DNA from: Phoenix dactylifera
Lineage: Eukaryota; Streptophyta; Magnoliopsida; Arecales; Arecaceae
Direction: 5' to 3'
Length of the DNA: 64,000 nt
Assembly: GCF_009389715.1 (NCBI RefSeq)
Contig: NC_052400.1
Location: forward strand, 20,739,674-20,803,673
Shown here: in pieces, positions 27,391 through 38,310 of the stretch
Numbering within the stretch: position 1 is the stretch's first letter
Layout of the letters: each line of letters starts with the position of its first letter
Notes under the pieces: model-generated
The model's database searches: none
Told to the model about the DNA's origin: nothing
The model's input: only the letters and a program-made list of their open reading frames with translations
Translations under genes and position numbers: made by a program

Positions 27391-27646
27391 TAGGACGGAG
27401 GCAAGATCGCAATGGTACCTCGTCTACGGCCTCCATGTATCAGCTTCTAAATAAAAGAGGTATCAAGTGCTATTAGGCTGTCTCAATATGGAAGCTAAAA
27501 ATGCCTATGAAGATTGAATGCCTTCTCCAGTTATGCTTGAAGAACAAACTAATACTAGAGATGAACTCCATAAAAAGCTAGGGAGATACATAGGAGGGTG
27601 TGTCAGTGTCTTCTATAATGATCCAACAGAATTGGTTGATCATATC
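27391..27646 (+). mobile_element. LINE remnant, left part (zf-RVT domain)
   Basis: This encodes a decayed zinc-binding reverse-transcriptase (zf-RVT) region: WKLKMPMKI, then TRDELHKKLGRYIGGC and FYNDPTELVDHI, the last in an open frame ending exactly at the insertion point. It continues at 37983 after the 10.3 kb insertion. Upstream RT and endonuclease domains were not found, so this is a fragment of an old plant L1-type LINE. Confidence 0.7.
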
Positions 27647-28160
27647 TGTCACGCCCCCGCCTCTGCGAGGCACCTAGTGCCCACGTGGGGGCCACATGAG
27701 GGGGGACCGCGGGGCTCCCCTGCCAGATATTGTCCGGTTCTGGGGCTTCACGCAAGCGTCCTTCACCCCTCCCCGATTTTGTTTTCCACCCAAAACGCGT
27801 CTGCAGGATTTGGAGTCACCCGCCTCATATGCCCAGGCTCTGGAACGAGTCTTTCCGATGTGGGACTATTGGGCCTCACACCCTTCCCACCATCGGACAA
27901 GAGCCGTCCTCGGCTCTGATACCAAATGTCACGCCCCTGCCTCTGCGAGGCACCTAGTGCCCACGTGGGGGCCACATGAGGGGGGACCGCGGGGCTCCCC
28001 TGCCAGATATTGTCCGGTTCTGGGGCTTCACGCAAGCGTCCTTCACCCCTCCTCGATTTTGTTTTCCACCCAAAACGCGTCTGCAGGATTTGGAGTCACC
28101 CGCCTCATATGCCCAGGCTCTGGAACGAGTCTTTCCGATGTGGGACTATTGGGCCTCACA
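27647..28160 (-). mobile_element. TRIM, young copy, left part of the composite
   Basis: The LTRs are 27647-27880 and 27927-28160, each 234 bp and differing at only about two sites by eye. The interior of 46 bp (27881-27926) carries, on the minus strand, the TTTGGTATCAGAGCC primer-binding site and the purine tract. It is the same family as 25489-26008. After 28160 the sequence runs three bases further (CCC) as if into another interior copy, and then LTR-A begins. Confidence 0.88.
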
Positions 28161-28164
28161 CCCA

Positions 28165-30223
28165 TGTCACGCCCCAAATCCGGATCATGACACGGCCGTG
28201 CTATTGCAATCTTATGCACACAATAACACGAAGCCACTTAAAATTTCGTAATGAAAATAAATAGTTTCATTTACTAATGTCATAACATTGTTCATGAAGT
28301 TGGAACAGTACAGAGCTTCTAAAATTTAATTTTACATAATATTTTCAATTACCCCAACCCTAAATAACACCAAGCTCCCTGCTCCTAGTAGTCTTATTCA
28401 TCTGTAGAAAAAAAATAGATGAAAAGATATGAGCTACACAGCTCAGTAAGTAACCATGTACTATCTTATTGGATCAAGTACAATTATGCCAATGCAGTGA
28501 TAAAAAAAAAAATAACAGTTGTAGTAAAATAAAACATTTTATAGATGATATACACAAATCAGGTCATAAAGCAATGCATGATCCATCCATGAAAGTTCAT
28601 AACCATGATAATGCAAGTCATATAGAAATATTGCCATTTATCCATACTTTATAAAACATACTCTCAGACGGATGTGCTGCTATGGTCACTATAATCCCGT
28701 GACAGGGCCTGTTAATCTTAGTCGACTAATTCTGTTATTCGTTACCAACTTTAACCCGTTGGCAGAGGGCCTGTTATTCTTTGGATGCTAGCTCCAGGGT
28801 GTCGACTGGCCTCTATTTCTAGAGGTGGTCATAGCTACCTGAGAGTTCATAAATCATATTCTTTTTCTTTCATAAATCATAATCATCATAAATAGGTTGG
28901 AAAATGATAAATGGCATTATATAATTTAAAATGCATAAACATGCCTCAAATATCATTTTTCATGCAGTCTAACATAATCATAATTTCATAACTCATACAT
29001 CATCAAATATTCATGAAGGATGCTCTTTAATCAAATTCATGTATCACATGCAATCATATACTTGATCCTAATTTTGAGGAAAATATATCATAAGCAATAC
29101 ATTTTCATAATGATGAATAAACAGTAATTTAAAAACTTTAAGATCAGTGCCAAGGTTACTTACATTGATTCGCTCACGAATCCCTAAGTACAGTTGGGCA
29201 ACTCCACTGTACCTATTAATATCATATAAAATCAATTATTTGCTATTCTCAACTTTACTATTTATTTTATTTTATTTTATTATATTTATTTATTTATTTA
29301 TTATTATTATTTTATTTCTTTTCTTTTCTTTTTTTTTTCTTTCCTTTCTTTTTTTTTTCTTTTCTTTTTCTTTCCTTTTTCCTTCTTTTTCTTTTTCTTT
29401 CCTTTTCTTTTCTTCTCTTCCTGTTTCTTCCCGAAGCTTCTCCCTTGCTTTCTTCTTTTTTTTTTTTTTCTCCTCCTCTTCTCTTCTCCCGACTCCTCCT
29501 TCCTCTCTTCTCCATTCTTCTCCCACGAAGGGATGAGGGCGAGGTCTGCAGGAGCTGAACCATGGCCGGCGGCGTCCATGGCGATCGACCCTCTCCTTTT
29601 TCCCGCGGAGGAGACGCGCACGGGAGAAGAAGAAAAGCCGCGACAGTTGGCCTTCTCCTTCTTCTCTTTTTCTTCTTCTCTTCTTTTCCTTTCACGATTC
29701 ATTAGATCTTCCCTCTTTTCCCGCGAAGCAAAGGGGGAAGACCTCCATGCCGGATCGCTTGGGAGGTGATCGGCCGAGGCCGATGACGCCCGCGACCGGC
29801 CAGCAGCGCCCGCAGGACGGCTGTGGCTGAGCCTGCGGCCGCTTCCCGCGATGGATCCGCCGTCGAAGACCACAGGTAAAGCCCTTCCCCTTCCCTTCCT
29901 CTTCTTCTTCTTCTTCTTCTTCTTCTTCTTCTTTTCTTTTCTTTTCTTTGTTTTTTTTTTTTTTGTAATTGATCTATCCTCCCATGTGGATCGGGAGAAG
30001 GAAATGCAGGAAAGAAAACAGGTGGTTAGGGGCTTACCTGGCTTCGGGGATGAACTGCGACGCCCCTCTCCGGCGGCATCAACGTGGGTTCAGAAAACCC
30101 TATCGCTGAGGAAGGACGTTCGAAGCTTTTATAGCCCCCGAAGAGTTAGAGGCCGCAACGGCCAATAGGCCTGGCCCACTGGTCTAGCTGTATGCGGGCC
30201 GGTTAATGAACTGGGCTCTCACA
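28165..30223 (-). repeat. LTR-A (2.06 kb) of LARD-like element, reverse orientation
   Basis: Reverse complement of LTR-B and LTR-C over its full length, from TGTGAGAGCCCAG (at 30223) to GGATTTGGGGCGTGACA (at 28165). It contains the same pyrimidine-rich tract (about 29255-29520), the GC-rich patch and the TATA box found in the other copies. It is a lone LTR in this orientation: no interior or partner LTR lies to its left. Confidence 0.88.
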
Positions 30224-30237
30224 TACAGCTAGACCAG

Positions 30238-32277
30238 TTCATTAACCGGCCCGCATACAGCTAGACCAGTGGGCCAGGCCTATTGGCCATTGCGGCCTCT
30301 AACTCTTCGGGGGCTATAAAAGCTTCGAACGTCCTTCCTCAGTGATAGGGTTTTCTGAACCCACGTTGATGCCGCCGGAGAGGGGCGTCGCAGTTCATCC
30401 CCGAAGCCAGGTAAGCCCCTAACCACCTGTTTTCTTTCCTGCATTTCCTTCTCCCGATCCACATGGGAGGATAGATCAATTACAAAAAAAAAAAAAAACA
30501 AAGAAAAGAAAAGAAAAGAAAAGAAGAAGAAGAAGAAGAAGAAGAGGAAGGGAAGGGGAAGGGCTTTACCTGTGGTCTTCGACGGCGGATCCATCGCGGG
30601 AAGCGGCCGCAGGCTCAGCCACAGCCGTCCTGCGGGTGCTGCTGGCCGGTCGCGGGCGTCATCGGCCTCGGCCGATCACCTCCCAAGCGATCCGGCATGG
30701 AGGTCTTCCCCCTTTGCTTCGCGGGAAAAGAGGGAAGATCTAATGAATCGTGAAAGGAAAAGAAGAGAAGAAGAAAAAGAGAAGAAGGAGAAGGCCAACT
30801 GCCGCGGCTTTTCTTCTTCTCCCGTGCGCGTCTCCTCCGCGGGAAAAAGGAGAGGGTCGATCGCCATGGACGCCGCCGGCCATGGTTCAGCTCCTGCAGA
30901 CCTCGCCCTCGTCCCTTCGTGGGAGAAGAATGGAGAAGAGAGGAAGGAGGAGTCGGGAGAAGAGAAGAGGAGGAGAAAAAAAAAAAAAGAAGAAAGCAAG
31001 GGAGAAGCTTCGGGAAGAAACAGGAAGAGAAGAAAAGAAAAGGAAAGAAAAAGAAAAAGAAGGAAAAAGGAAAGAAAAAGAAAAGAAAAAAAAAGAAAGA
31101 AAAGAAAAAAAAAGAAAAGAAAAGAAATAAAATAATAATAATAATAAATAAATAAATATAATAAAATAAAATAAAATAAATAGTAAAGTTGAGAATAGCA
31201 AATAATTGATTTTATATGATATTAATAGGTACAGTAGAGTTGCCCAACTGTACTTAGGGATTCGTGAGCGAATCAATGTAAGTAACCTTGGCACTGATCT
31301 TAAAGTTTTTAAATTACTGTTTATTCATCATTATGAAAATGTATTGCTTATGATATATTTTTCTCAAAATTAGGATCAAGTATATGATTGCATGTGATAC
31401 ATGAATTTGATTAAAGAGCATCCTTCATGAATATTTGATGATGTATGAGTTATGAAATTATGATTATGTTAGACTGCATGAAAAATGATATTTGAGGCAT
31501 GTTTATGCATTTTAAATTATATAATGCCATTTATCATTTTCCAACCTATTTATGATGATTATGATTTATGAAAGAAAAAGAATATGATTTATGAACTCTC
31601 AGGTAGCTATGACCACCTCTAGAAATAGAGGCCAGTCGACACCCTAGAGCTAGCATCCAAAGAATAACAGGCCCTCTGCCAACGGGTTAAAGTTGGTAAC
31701 GAATAACAGAATTAGTCGACTAAGATTAACAGGCCCTGTCACGAGATTATAGTGACCATAGCAGCACATCCGTCTGAGAGTATGTTTTATAAAGTATGGA
31801 TAAATGGCAATATTTCTATATGACTTGCATTATCATGGTTATGAACTTTCATGGATGGATCATGCATTGCTTTATGACCTGATTTGTGTATATCATCTAT
31901 AAAATGTTTTATTTTACTACAACTGTTTTTTTTTTTTTTATCACTGCATTGGCATAATTGTACTTGATCCAATAAGATAGTACATGGTTACTTACTGAGC
32001 TGTGTAGCTCATATCTTTTCATCTATTTTTTTTCTACAGATGAATAAGACTACTAGGAGCAGGGAGCTTGGTGTTATTCAGGGTTGGGGTAATTGAAAAT
32101 ATTATGTAATAATTAAATTTTAGAAGCTCTGTACTGTTCCAACTTCATGAACAATGTTATGACATTAGTAAATGAAACTATTTATTTTCATTACGAAATT
32201 TTAAGTGGCTTCGTGTTATTGTGTGCATAAGATTGCAATAGCACGGCCGTGTCATGATCCGGATTTGGGGCGTGACA
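30238..32277 (+). repeat. LTR-B, 5' LTR of the LARD-like element
   Basis: Matches LTR-C closely from TTCATTAACC to the terminal GGGGCGTGACA. The expected first bases (TGTGAGAGCCCAG) are replaced by TACAGCTAGACCAG at 30224-30237, a copy of sequence lying a little further inside the LTR. The probable promoter TATAAAAG is at about 30315-30322. A strongly purine-rich stretch occupies about 30920-31160. Confidence 0.88.
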
Positions 32278-35200
32278 TTTAGTGGTATCAGAGCCAGGTT
32301 TAAGATCATTAGGATTATGACAATTAAACTATCAGAAGCTAGGTTTAAGATCACTTAGGATTGCGATATGAATGATACAAGAACTTAAGGTTTAAGACTA
32401 CTAAGGACTGTGGCACAAGTGGCTTTAAGTTGGAAGTTTAAGATCATTGAGGATTGTAATAAAATTGGAATCAGAACAAAGGTTTAAGAGTAATAGGGAA
32501 TGTGACAGGAATATATGAGAGCTTAAAGTTTAAGATCACTAGTGATTGTGATAGAAATGTAGCAAATTTTTAAATTATGATTAAATTAGATTTTGACTAA
32601 TATTAAGTGGAGTACTAGCCATGGAATGTTAAAGTACATTGTGATTGTTTGTGTATTAGTATATAAGTGATTTTGGAAGATCAACTTGATATCGGGTACT
32701 GTGGATAATATTTCTAGTTTGTAGTTAATTATTTTAATGGCAAGATAAGGTTCATTCATAAGTTGTTTAAGGCTTGGACAAGAAAAGATTTTATATTCTT
32801 CGAGAATGAAATATGTATGACAATTATGCATGAAACTGTTATATAGAAAGAAAATTTATTTGAGGATGAGACTTAAGAGTTTTTCCTTTGTTTACTTGGA
32901 ATATGAAATATTAGATGTTTTCCAATTACAATGCGAATTGGTATTTTGATTGAAAGTCATTTAGTAAATTTTGAGAATAATTATCAATCTTGAAAAATAT
33001 TTGAGGCTCAAATGTTCTACTATGGATAAAGTGTAGTAGTTTATGATCCTGCAATAAATCAATTAAATGAATATTAGTTGATGTTTTGACAAAAAAAAAA
33101 GTCAAGGCTATGAGTTGATTTTGGCTTTTGTATCACCATTGATGAAATGCTAATGTGATTTCGTGAGAGGCCTAAATAAGTTTAACCAAAAAAAAAAAAA
33201 AAAGGATTCGGGATGGTTGAATGTGCTTATGAGTAAGTTAATTTGAAATCTTTTAATTCATCGGAGTATAGAATTAATATTCTTAAAAAAAAAAGAAATC
33301 AATATCAAATTGTAGAATGGAATTATCAAGGAAATTTAGAGTTGGCTTAGCTCGAATTGGATTTAGAATATGATTACATGATAATTCAATGATGCAAATA
33401 TGGCAATTATCTCGAGGATTAACCTTGATCTAGTATGCATCGGAAGCAAGGATAAAAAATAAAAAAAAAATGCTTGGATATTAAAAAAAAATGAAGAATG
33501 ATGATGATATGGGCTCAATTGGAAATGTAAGTGGAATCAGCAATAGAGTTTGATATGGGAACATGTTCAATAACACATGATGTTTCACAAGTTGTATTTA
33601 GTGATCCCTGTTTCTAAGATTTGAAATAAATTGTTTCATCTCTAATTGATGGGCAATTATTAAATACCTTTGTTTACCACTGAGAAGCAAGTTTAAATTG
33701 TTTCATGAGGAAGGTGAAAGTTATGCATAATAATTCCACATATCATTGTCTAGTGGAAGGAGCACAAGAGAAGAAGATTTTTTTTTTAAATAGAGATCTT
33801 ACGATAAAAGTATGCATCCCTTTCTTTTAATGGATATGTGAAATTCAGAATCACCTAGCAATGCTAAATTAGGGCAGATTATTGTTCATGCAATTTAAGG
33901 ATACCTAATATAACATATTAGGATATTGAGAAACAATTTCAAGAAGTTTACACCTTCCGAGCTTAAAATTTTTCAAGATGACTTGAAAGTTCATCTCTTA
34001 CTAGGAAAGAAGGCTCATTTTCTACGGATGAAGTTGCTGAAGATGGAAAATTTGTTTAAAGCATTTGTCACTTATTTAAGGAAAAAAAAATTCTAGCTAA
34101 GTAAATTCGATCAAGATGGAGGAAAGATTTGAAGTGCAAATACACATGTGGTGGAAATATTTATGATGATTTTGTTAACAAACCACATAAATTATAGTTT
34201 GACGGGCTAAGCAATTTTTCTATGGAGTTATAGAGAGTGAAGAAGAGAATTGTGGTATTTTCATTACTAGCTTATATGAATTAAAGGAGAAAAGTCACAA
34301 CTTTAGAACTGCCTGTGTAGCCCTCAACTCAATCAATATCCATCAACTGCTTCTCCAAACTGTATGAATGAACTTAGTAAGTATCAAAAAAAAAAAAAAA
34401 GGTGGTAGGATGCTCAATCCTTTAGCAGCTTAAAAAAAAAAAAAGATTTATGCTATTAACAAGGAAGGAATCAAAGAAGAGAAACAAGTTCATCAAAATG
34501 ATATGCAAAAGGCAGAGAAATGAGGTATTTAATAGTTTTGTTTGTAGACAAGTAGTATTTTGATCAAAAGTTATTAGTGAATCAAAAGGATTTTGATGTT
34601 TTGAATTAGAGTGCGCAGCGAAAACATAGTGATCTAAATTATTTATCTAAGTTGGTCAGAAGTATTATTTCTTTGATTCAGAAAGTTTTAATAATAAAAG
34701 ATTTGATTTGTTTTCTTGTGTAGTAGAACTTTTCTTGATAAATGAAAGAAAAATGTTCTGATTTTTGGATGTCGTTGTGCTATCTTAGATTCTCCAATTT
34801 TATGTCGAGTTAAGAAATTCTTAGCATCTTTTGACTAGAATTAATGGATCATCAATTTTGATCTTGGATTTGGAATATATTGGTATAGACCTCCTCCCTC
34901 CTAAATCTAAAGCTTGAATTTCTTCAATTAAGATCAACCCTCTATCTGATTGAAAGAAATTGCAGTTGTCAATCAACTTTGATGAATATCTATCAAGGGT
35001 GGATTAGAGTTGTTTATGATCTAATCTTGTGATAGATCGGTTAATTGAGAGAAGTTGATATTTTGACAAAGAAACTTAATGTTTTTATTCAGAATTAAAA
35101 CGTTGTTTTTTTTTTTTTTTTTGGTTTATAAGAGAAAAGCTTGATTTAAATCGCTTACCAAAGGAATTAAATGTGGAAGTATCGGACCTTATTCTTTCGA

Positions 35201-35917
35201 TAAAATCTAATGATGAAGTTGTATTGATAAGTAGAATTATTGGAAGACTTGAGTTAGTTTTCTAGTGGAGAAGAATGTTGTTGATTCTATGGATAATTTG
35301 GAGGTAGCTATGTAATTTTCACCAATGGGTTCTGTTATAGTTGACTATTCTTGGGAGAATTTTGGAAATCTTAAATTTAGTGTTAACGGATTGACAGTTC
35401 CTTGGTTGGGCTTAGATCTAGAATGCTTTAATATTCATTCCCTACTCCTAGTTATGACATTGTCAATCTATCTAAATGAAAGGGTTTGAGGTTTTTTTCT
35501 AGGATAAAGGTTGATCATTAATTCATGGGTAAAGTTAAGAGAAGAAAAAGGATTATAGATTATGAAAAGTATTTGATGCTAATGCTTTAACCTATTTGCA
35601 TTAAGCGGTTATAATTACTGTCCGGAATTAATCATGAACAATTAATTTCTTGGGCAAACAATTATGGTATTTGAAATCCAAGGTTGAAAGATTAGTCTTC
35701 TTTTGGAAGAGATCAAAATAACTCCTATGTGTTACAGGTAGAAAGGGTCAAGTTTTGAGATGCCGTGATTTTGCCAAAAAAAAAAATTTGTGAGTAAGCA
35801 CTCTCTGAGCGAGACTACTTTGGAGCTCGAGAATGATATGATGGTTACATACCTTCAAAGTTTGAAGCTCCAAGTAAGTTAATTTCGAGGACAAAATTTC
35901 TTTTAAGGGGGGAAGAA
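32278..35917 (+). mobile_element. Interior of LARD-like LTR retrotransposon
   Basis: Begins with TGGTATCAGAGCCAGG (32283-32298), a primer-binding site for initiator tRNA-Met, and ends with the polypurine tract AAGGGGGGAAGAA (35905-35917) next to LTR-C. The 3.6 kb between is AT-rich, full of oligo-A runs, and shows no gag, protease, RT, RNase H or integrase resemblance on either strand. Long LTRs with a non-coding interior define a LARD, which depends on enzymes from another element. Confidence 0.8.
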
Positions 35918-37977
35918 TGTGAGAGCCCAGTTCATTAACCGGCCCGCATACAGCTAGACCAGTGGGCCAGGCCTATTGGCCGTTGCGGCCTCTAACTCTT
36001 CGGGGGCTATAAAAGCTTCGAACGTCCTTCCTCAGCGATAGGGTTTTCTGAACCCACGTTGATGCCGCCGGAGAGGGGCGTCGCAGTTCATCCCCGAAGC
36101 CAGGTAAGCCCCTAACCACCTGTTTTCTTTCCTGCATTTCCTTCTCCCGATCCACATGGGAGGATAGATCAATTACAAAAAAAAAAAAAACAAAGAAAAG
36201 AAAAGAAAAGAAGAAGAAGAAGAAGAAGAAGAAGAAGAAGAAGAGGAAGGGAAGGGGAAGGGCTTTACCTGTGGTCTTCGACGGCGGATCCATCGCGGGA
36301 AGCGGCCGCAGGCTCAGCCACAGCCGTCCTGCGGGCGCTGCTGGCCGGTCGCGGGCGTCATCGGCCTCGGCCGATCACCTCCCAAGCGATCCGGCATGGA
36401 GGTCTTCCCCCTTTGCTTCGCGGAAAAAGAGGGAAGATCTAATGAATCGTGAAAGGAAAAGAAGAGAAGAAGAAAAAGAGAAGAAGGAGAAGGCCAACTG
36501 CCGCGGCTTTTCTTCTTCTCCCGTGCGCGTCTCCTCCGCGGGAAAAAGGAGAGGGTCGATCGCCATGGACGCCGCCGGCCATGGTTCAGCTCCTGCAGAC
36601 CTCGCCCTCGTCCCTTCGTGGGAGAAGAATGGAGAAGAGAGGAAGGAGGAGTCGGGAGAAGAGAAGAGGAGGAGAAAAAAAAAAAAAGAAGAAAGCAAGG
36701 GAGAAGCTTCGGGAAGAAACAGGAAGAGAAGAAAAGAAAAGGAAAGAAAAAGAAAAAGAAGGAAAAAGGAAAGAAAAAGAAAAGAAAAAAAAAAGAAAGG
36801 AAAGAAAAAAAAAAGAAAAGAAAAGAAATAAAATAATAATAATAATAAATAAATAAATATAATAAAATAAAATAAAATAAATAGTAAAGTTGAGAATAGC
36901 AAATAATTGATTTTATATGATATTAATAGGTACAGTGGAGTTGCCCAACTGTACTTAGGGATTCGTGAGCGAATCAATGTAAGTAACCTTAGCACTGATC
37001 TTAAAGTTTTTAAATTACTGTTTATTCATTATTATGAAAATGTATTGCTTATGATATATTTTCCTCAAAATTAGGATCAAGTATATGATTGCATGTGATA
37101 CATGAATTTGATTAAAGAGCATCCTTCATGAATATTTGATGATGTATGAGTTATGAAATTATGATTATGTTAGACTGCATGAAAAATGATATTTGAGGCA
37201 TGTTTATGCATTTTAAATTATATAATGCCATTTATCATTTTCCAACCTATTTATGATGATTATGATTTATGAAAGAAAAAGAATATGATTTATGAACTCT
37301 CAGGTAGCTATGACCACCTCTAGAAATAGAGGCCAGTCGACACCCTGGAGCTAGCATCCAAAGAATAACAGGCCCTCTGCCAACGGGTTAAAGTTGGTAA
37401 CGAATAACAGAATTAGTCGACTAAGATTAACAGGCCCTGTCACGGGATTATAGTGACCATAGCAGCACATCCGTCTGAGAGTATGTTTTATAAAGTATGG
37501 ATAAATGGCAATATTTCTATATGACTTGCATTATCATGGTTATGAACTTTCATGGATGGATCATGCATTGCTTTATGACCTGATTTGTGTATATCATCTA
37601 TAAAATGTTTTATTTTACTACAACTGTTATTTTTTTTTTTATCACTGCATTGGCATAATTGTACTTGATCCAATAAGATAGTACATGGTTACTTACTGAG
37701 CTGTGTAGCTCATATCTTTTCATCTATTTTTTTTCTACAGATGAATAAGACTACTAGGAGCAGGGAGCTTGGTGTTATTCAGGGTTGGGGTAATTGAAAA
37801 TATTATGTAATAATTAAATTTTAGAAGCTCTGTACTGTTCCAACTTCATGAACAATGTTATGACATTAGTAAATGAAACTATTTATTTCATTACGAAATT
37901 TTAAGTGGCTTCGTGTTATTGTGTGCATAAGATTGCAATAGCACGGCCGTGTCATGATCCGGATTTGGGGCGTGACA
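35918..37977 (+). repeat. LTR-C, 3' LTR of the LARD-like element
   Basis: A complete 2,060 bp LTR, TGTGAGAGCC to GGGGCGTGACA. It has a TATA box (TATAAAAG, 36008-36015), a GC-rich segment (about 36050-36610), a purine-only-like tract of about 250 bp (about 36620-36870) and an AT-rich U5-side half. It is nearly identical to LTR-B by eye, indicating a young element. Long open frames on both strands reflect the low-complexity tract and are not genes. Confidence 0.9.
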
Positions 37978-37982
37978 ATATC

Positions 37983-38310
37983 TTTGCCCAATGCCAGTTT
38001 TCGAGAACAATTTGGAATGTCATCGGTCAGAATTTGTATGTATTACAACCTCCAAACAGGTTTATTGGTCTCTGTTTACCTTGGAAAGCAAAATTCTTTG
38101 GGAAGGACCTTCAGAAATTTGTTTTCATATTGATTGTTGCAATCTCTTCAGAATCTTCTTACACAAAAACTCCTCTATTGCATCCGCAATGTGGGAAGAC
38201 AGTAGCCTTTTCAATGATTGGTGTTTGCTCTACCAAAACAAAGATCTATCTGCCTTTGCTAAAATCTTGTCCAAGTTAAAGGATGTCCCAAGAGAATTGT
38301 CAAATAAATG
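37983..38310 (+). mobile_element. LINE remnant, right part (zf-RVT domain and following)
   Basis: Continues the left part at 27391-27646. Directly after ATATC the frame reads FAQCQFSRTIW, so with the left side it gives DHI-FAQC, the H-x4-C half of the zf-RVT zinc site followed by the usual FSRxxW. Beyond about 38060 the family resemblance is weaker and the frame shifts. Confidence 0.65.

Larger units (their letters stand above)
27647..37977. mobile_element. Composite LTR retroelement block with a single 5-bp target duplication
   Basis: The parts in order are: TRIM in reverse (27647-28160), LTR-A in reverse (28165-30223), LTR-B forward (30238-32277), interior (32278-35917) and LTR-C forward (35918-37977). 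The outermost ends are TGTCACGCCCC and GGGGCGTGACA. ATATC is found immediately outside both ends (27642-27646 and 37978-37982). The host sequence is one continuous LINE frame once the block and one ATATC are removed. The near-identity of the repeated parts indicates a recent origin. No protein is encoded. See findings for possible origins. Confidence 0.8.

Noticed and set aside
27647-28160. Tandem 280 bp units as a CRISPR-like or satellite array
   Set aside because: TG…CA ends, primer site and purine tract define LTR-interior-LTR of a TRIM.
29290-31294. Long open frames rich in Lys/Arg/Glu or Phe/Ser/Leu in the LTRs (repeated at 35973-36995)
   Set aside because: They come from the purine/pyrimidine tract and GC-rich LTR sequence, occur on both strands and in several frames, and match no family.
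32283-32298. tRNA-like TGGTATCAGAGC motifs as tRNA genes
   Set aside because: They directly follow LTR ends and match primer-binding sites; no tRNA cloverleaf surrounds them.
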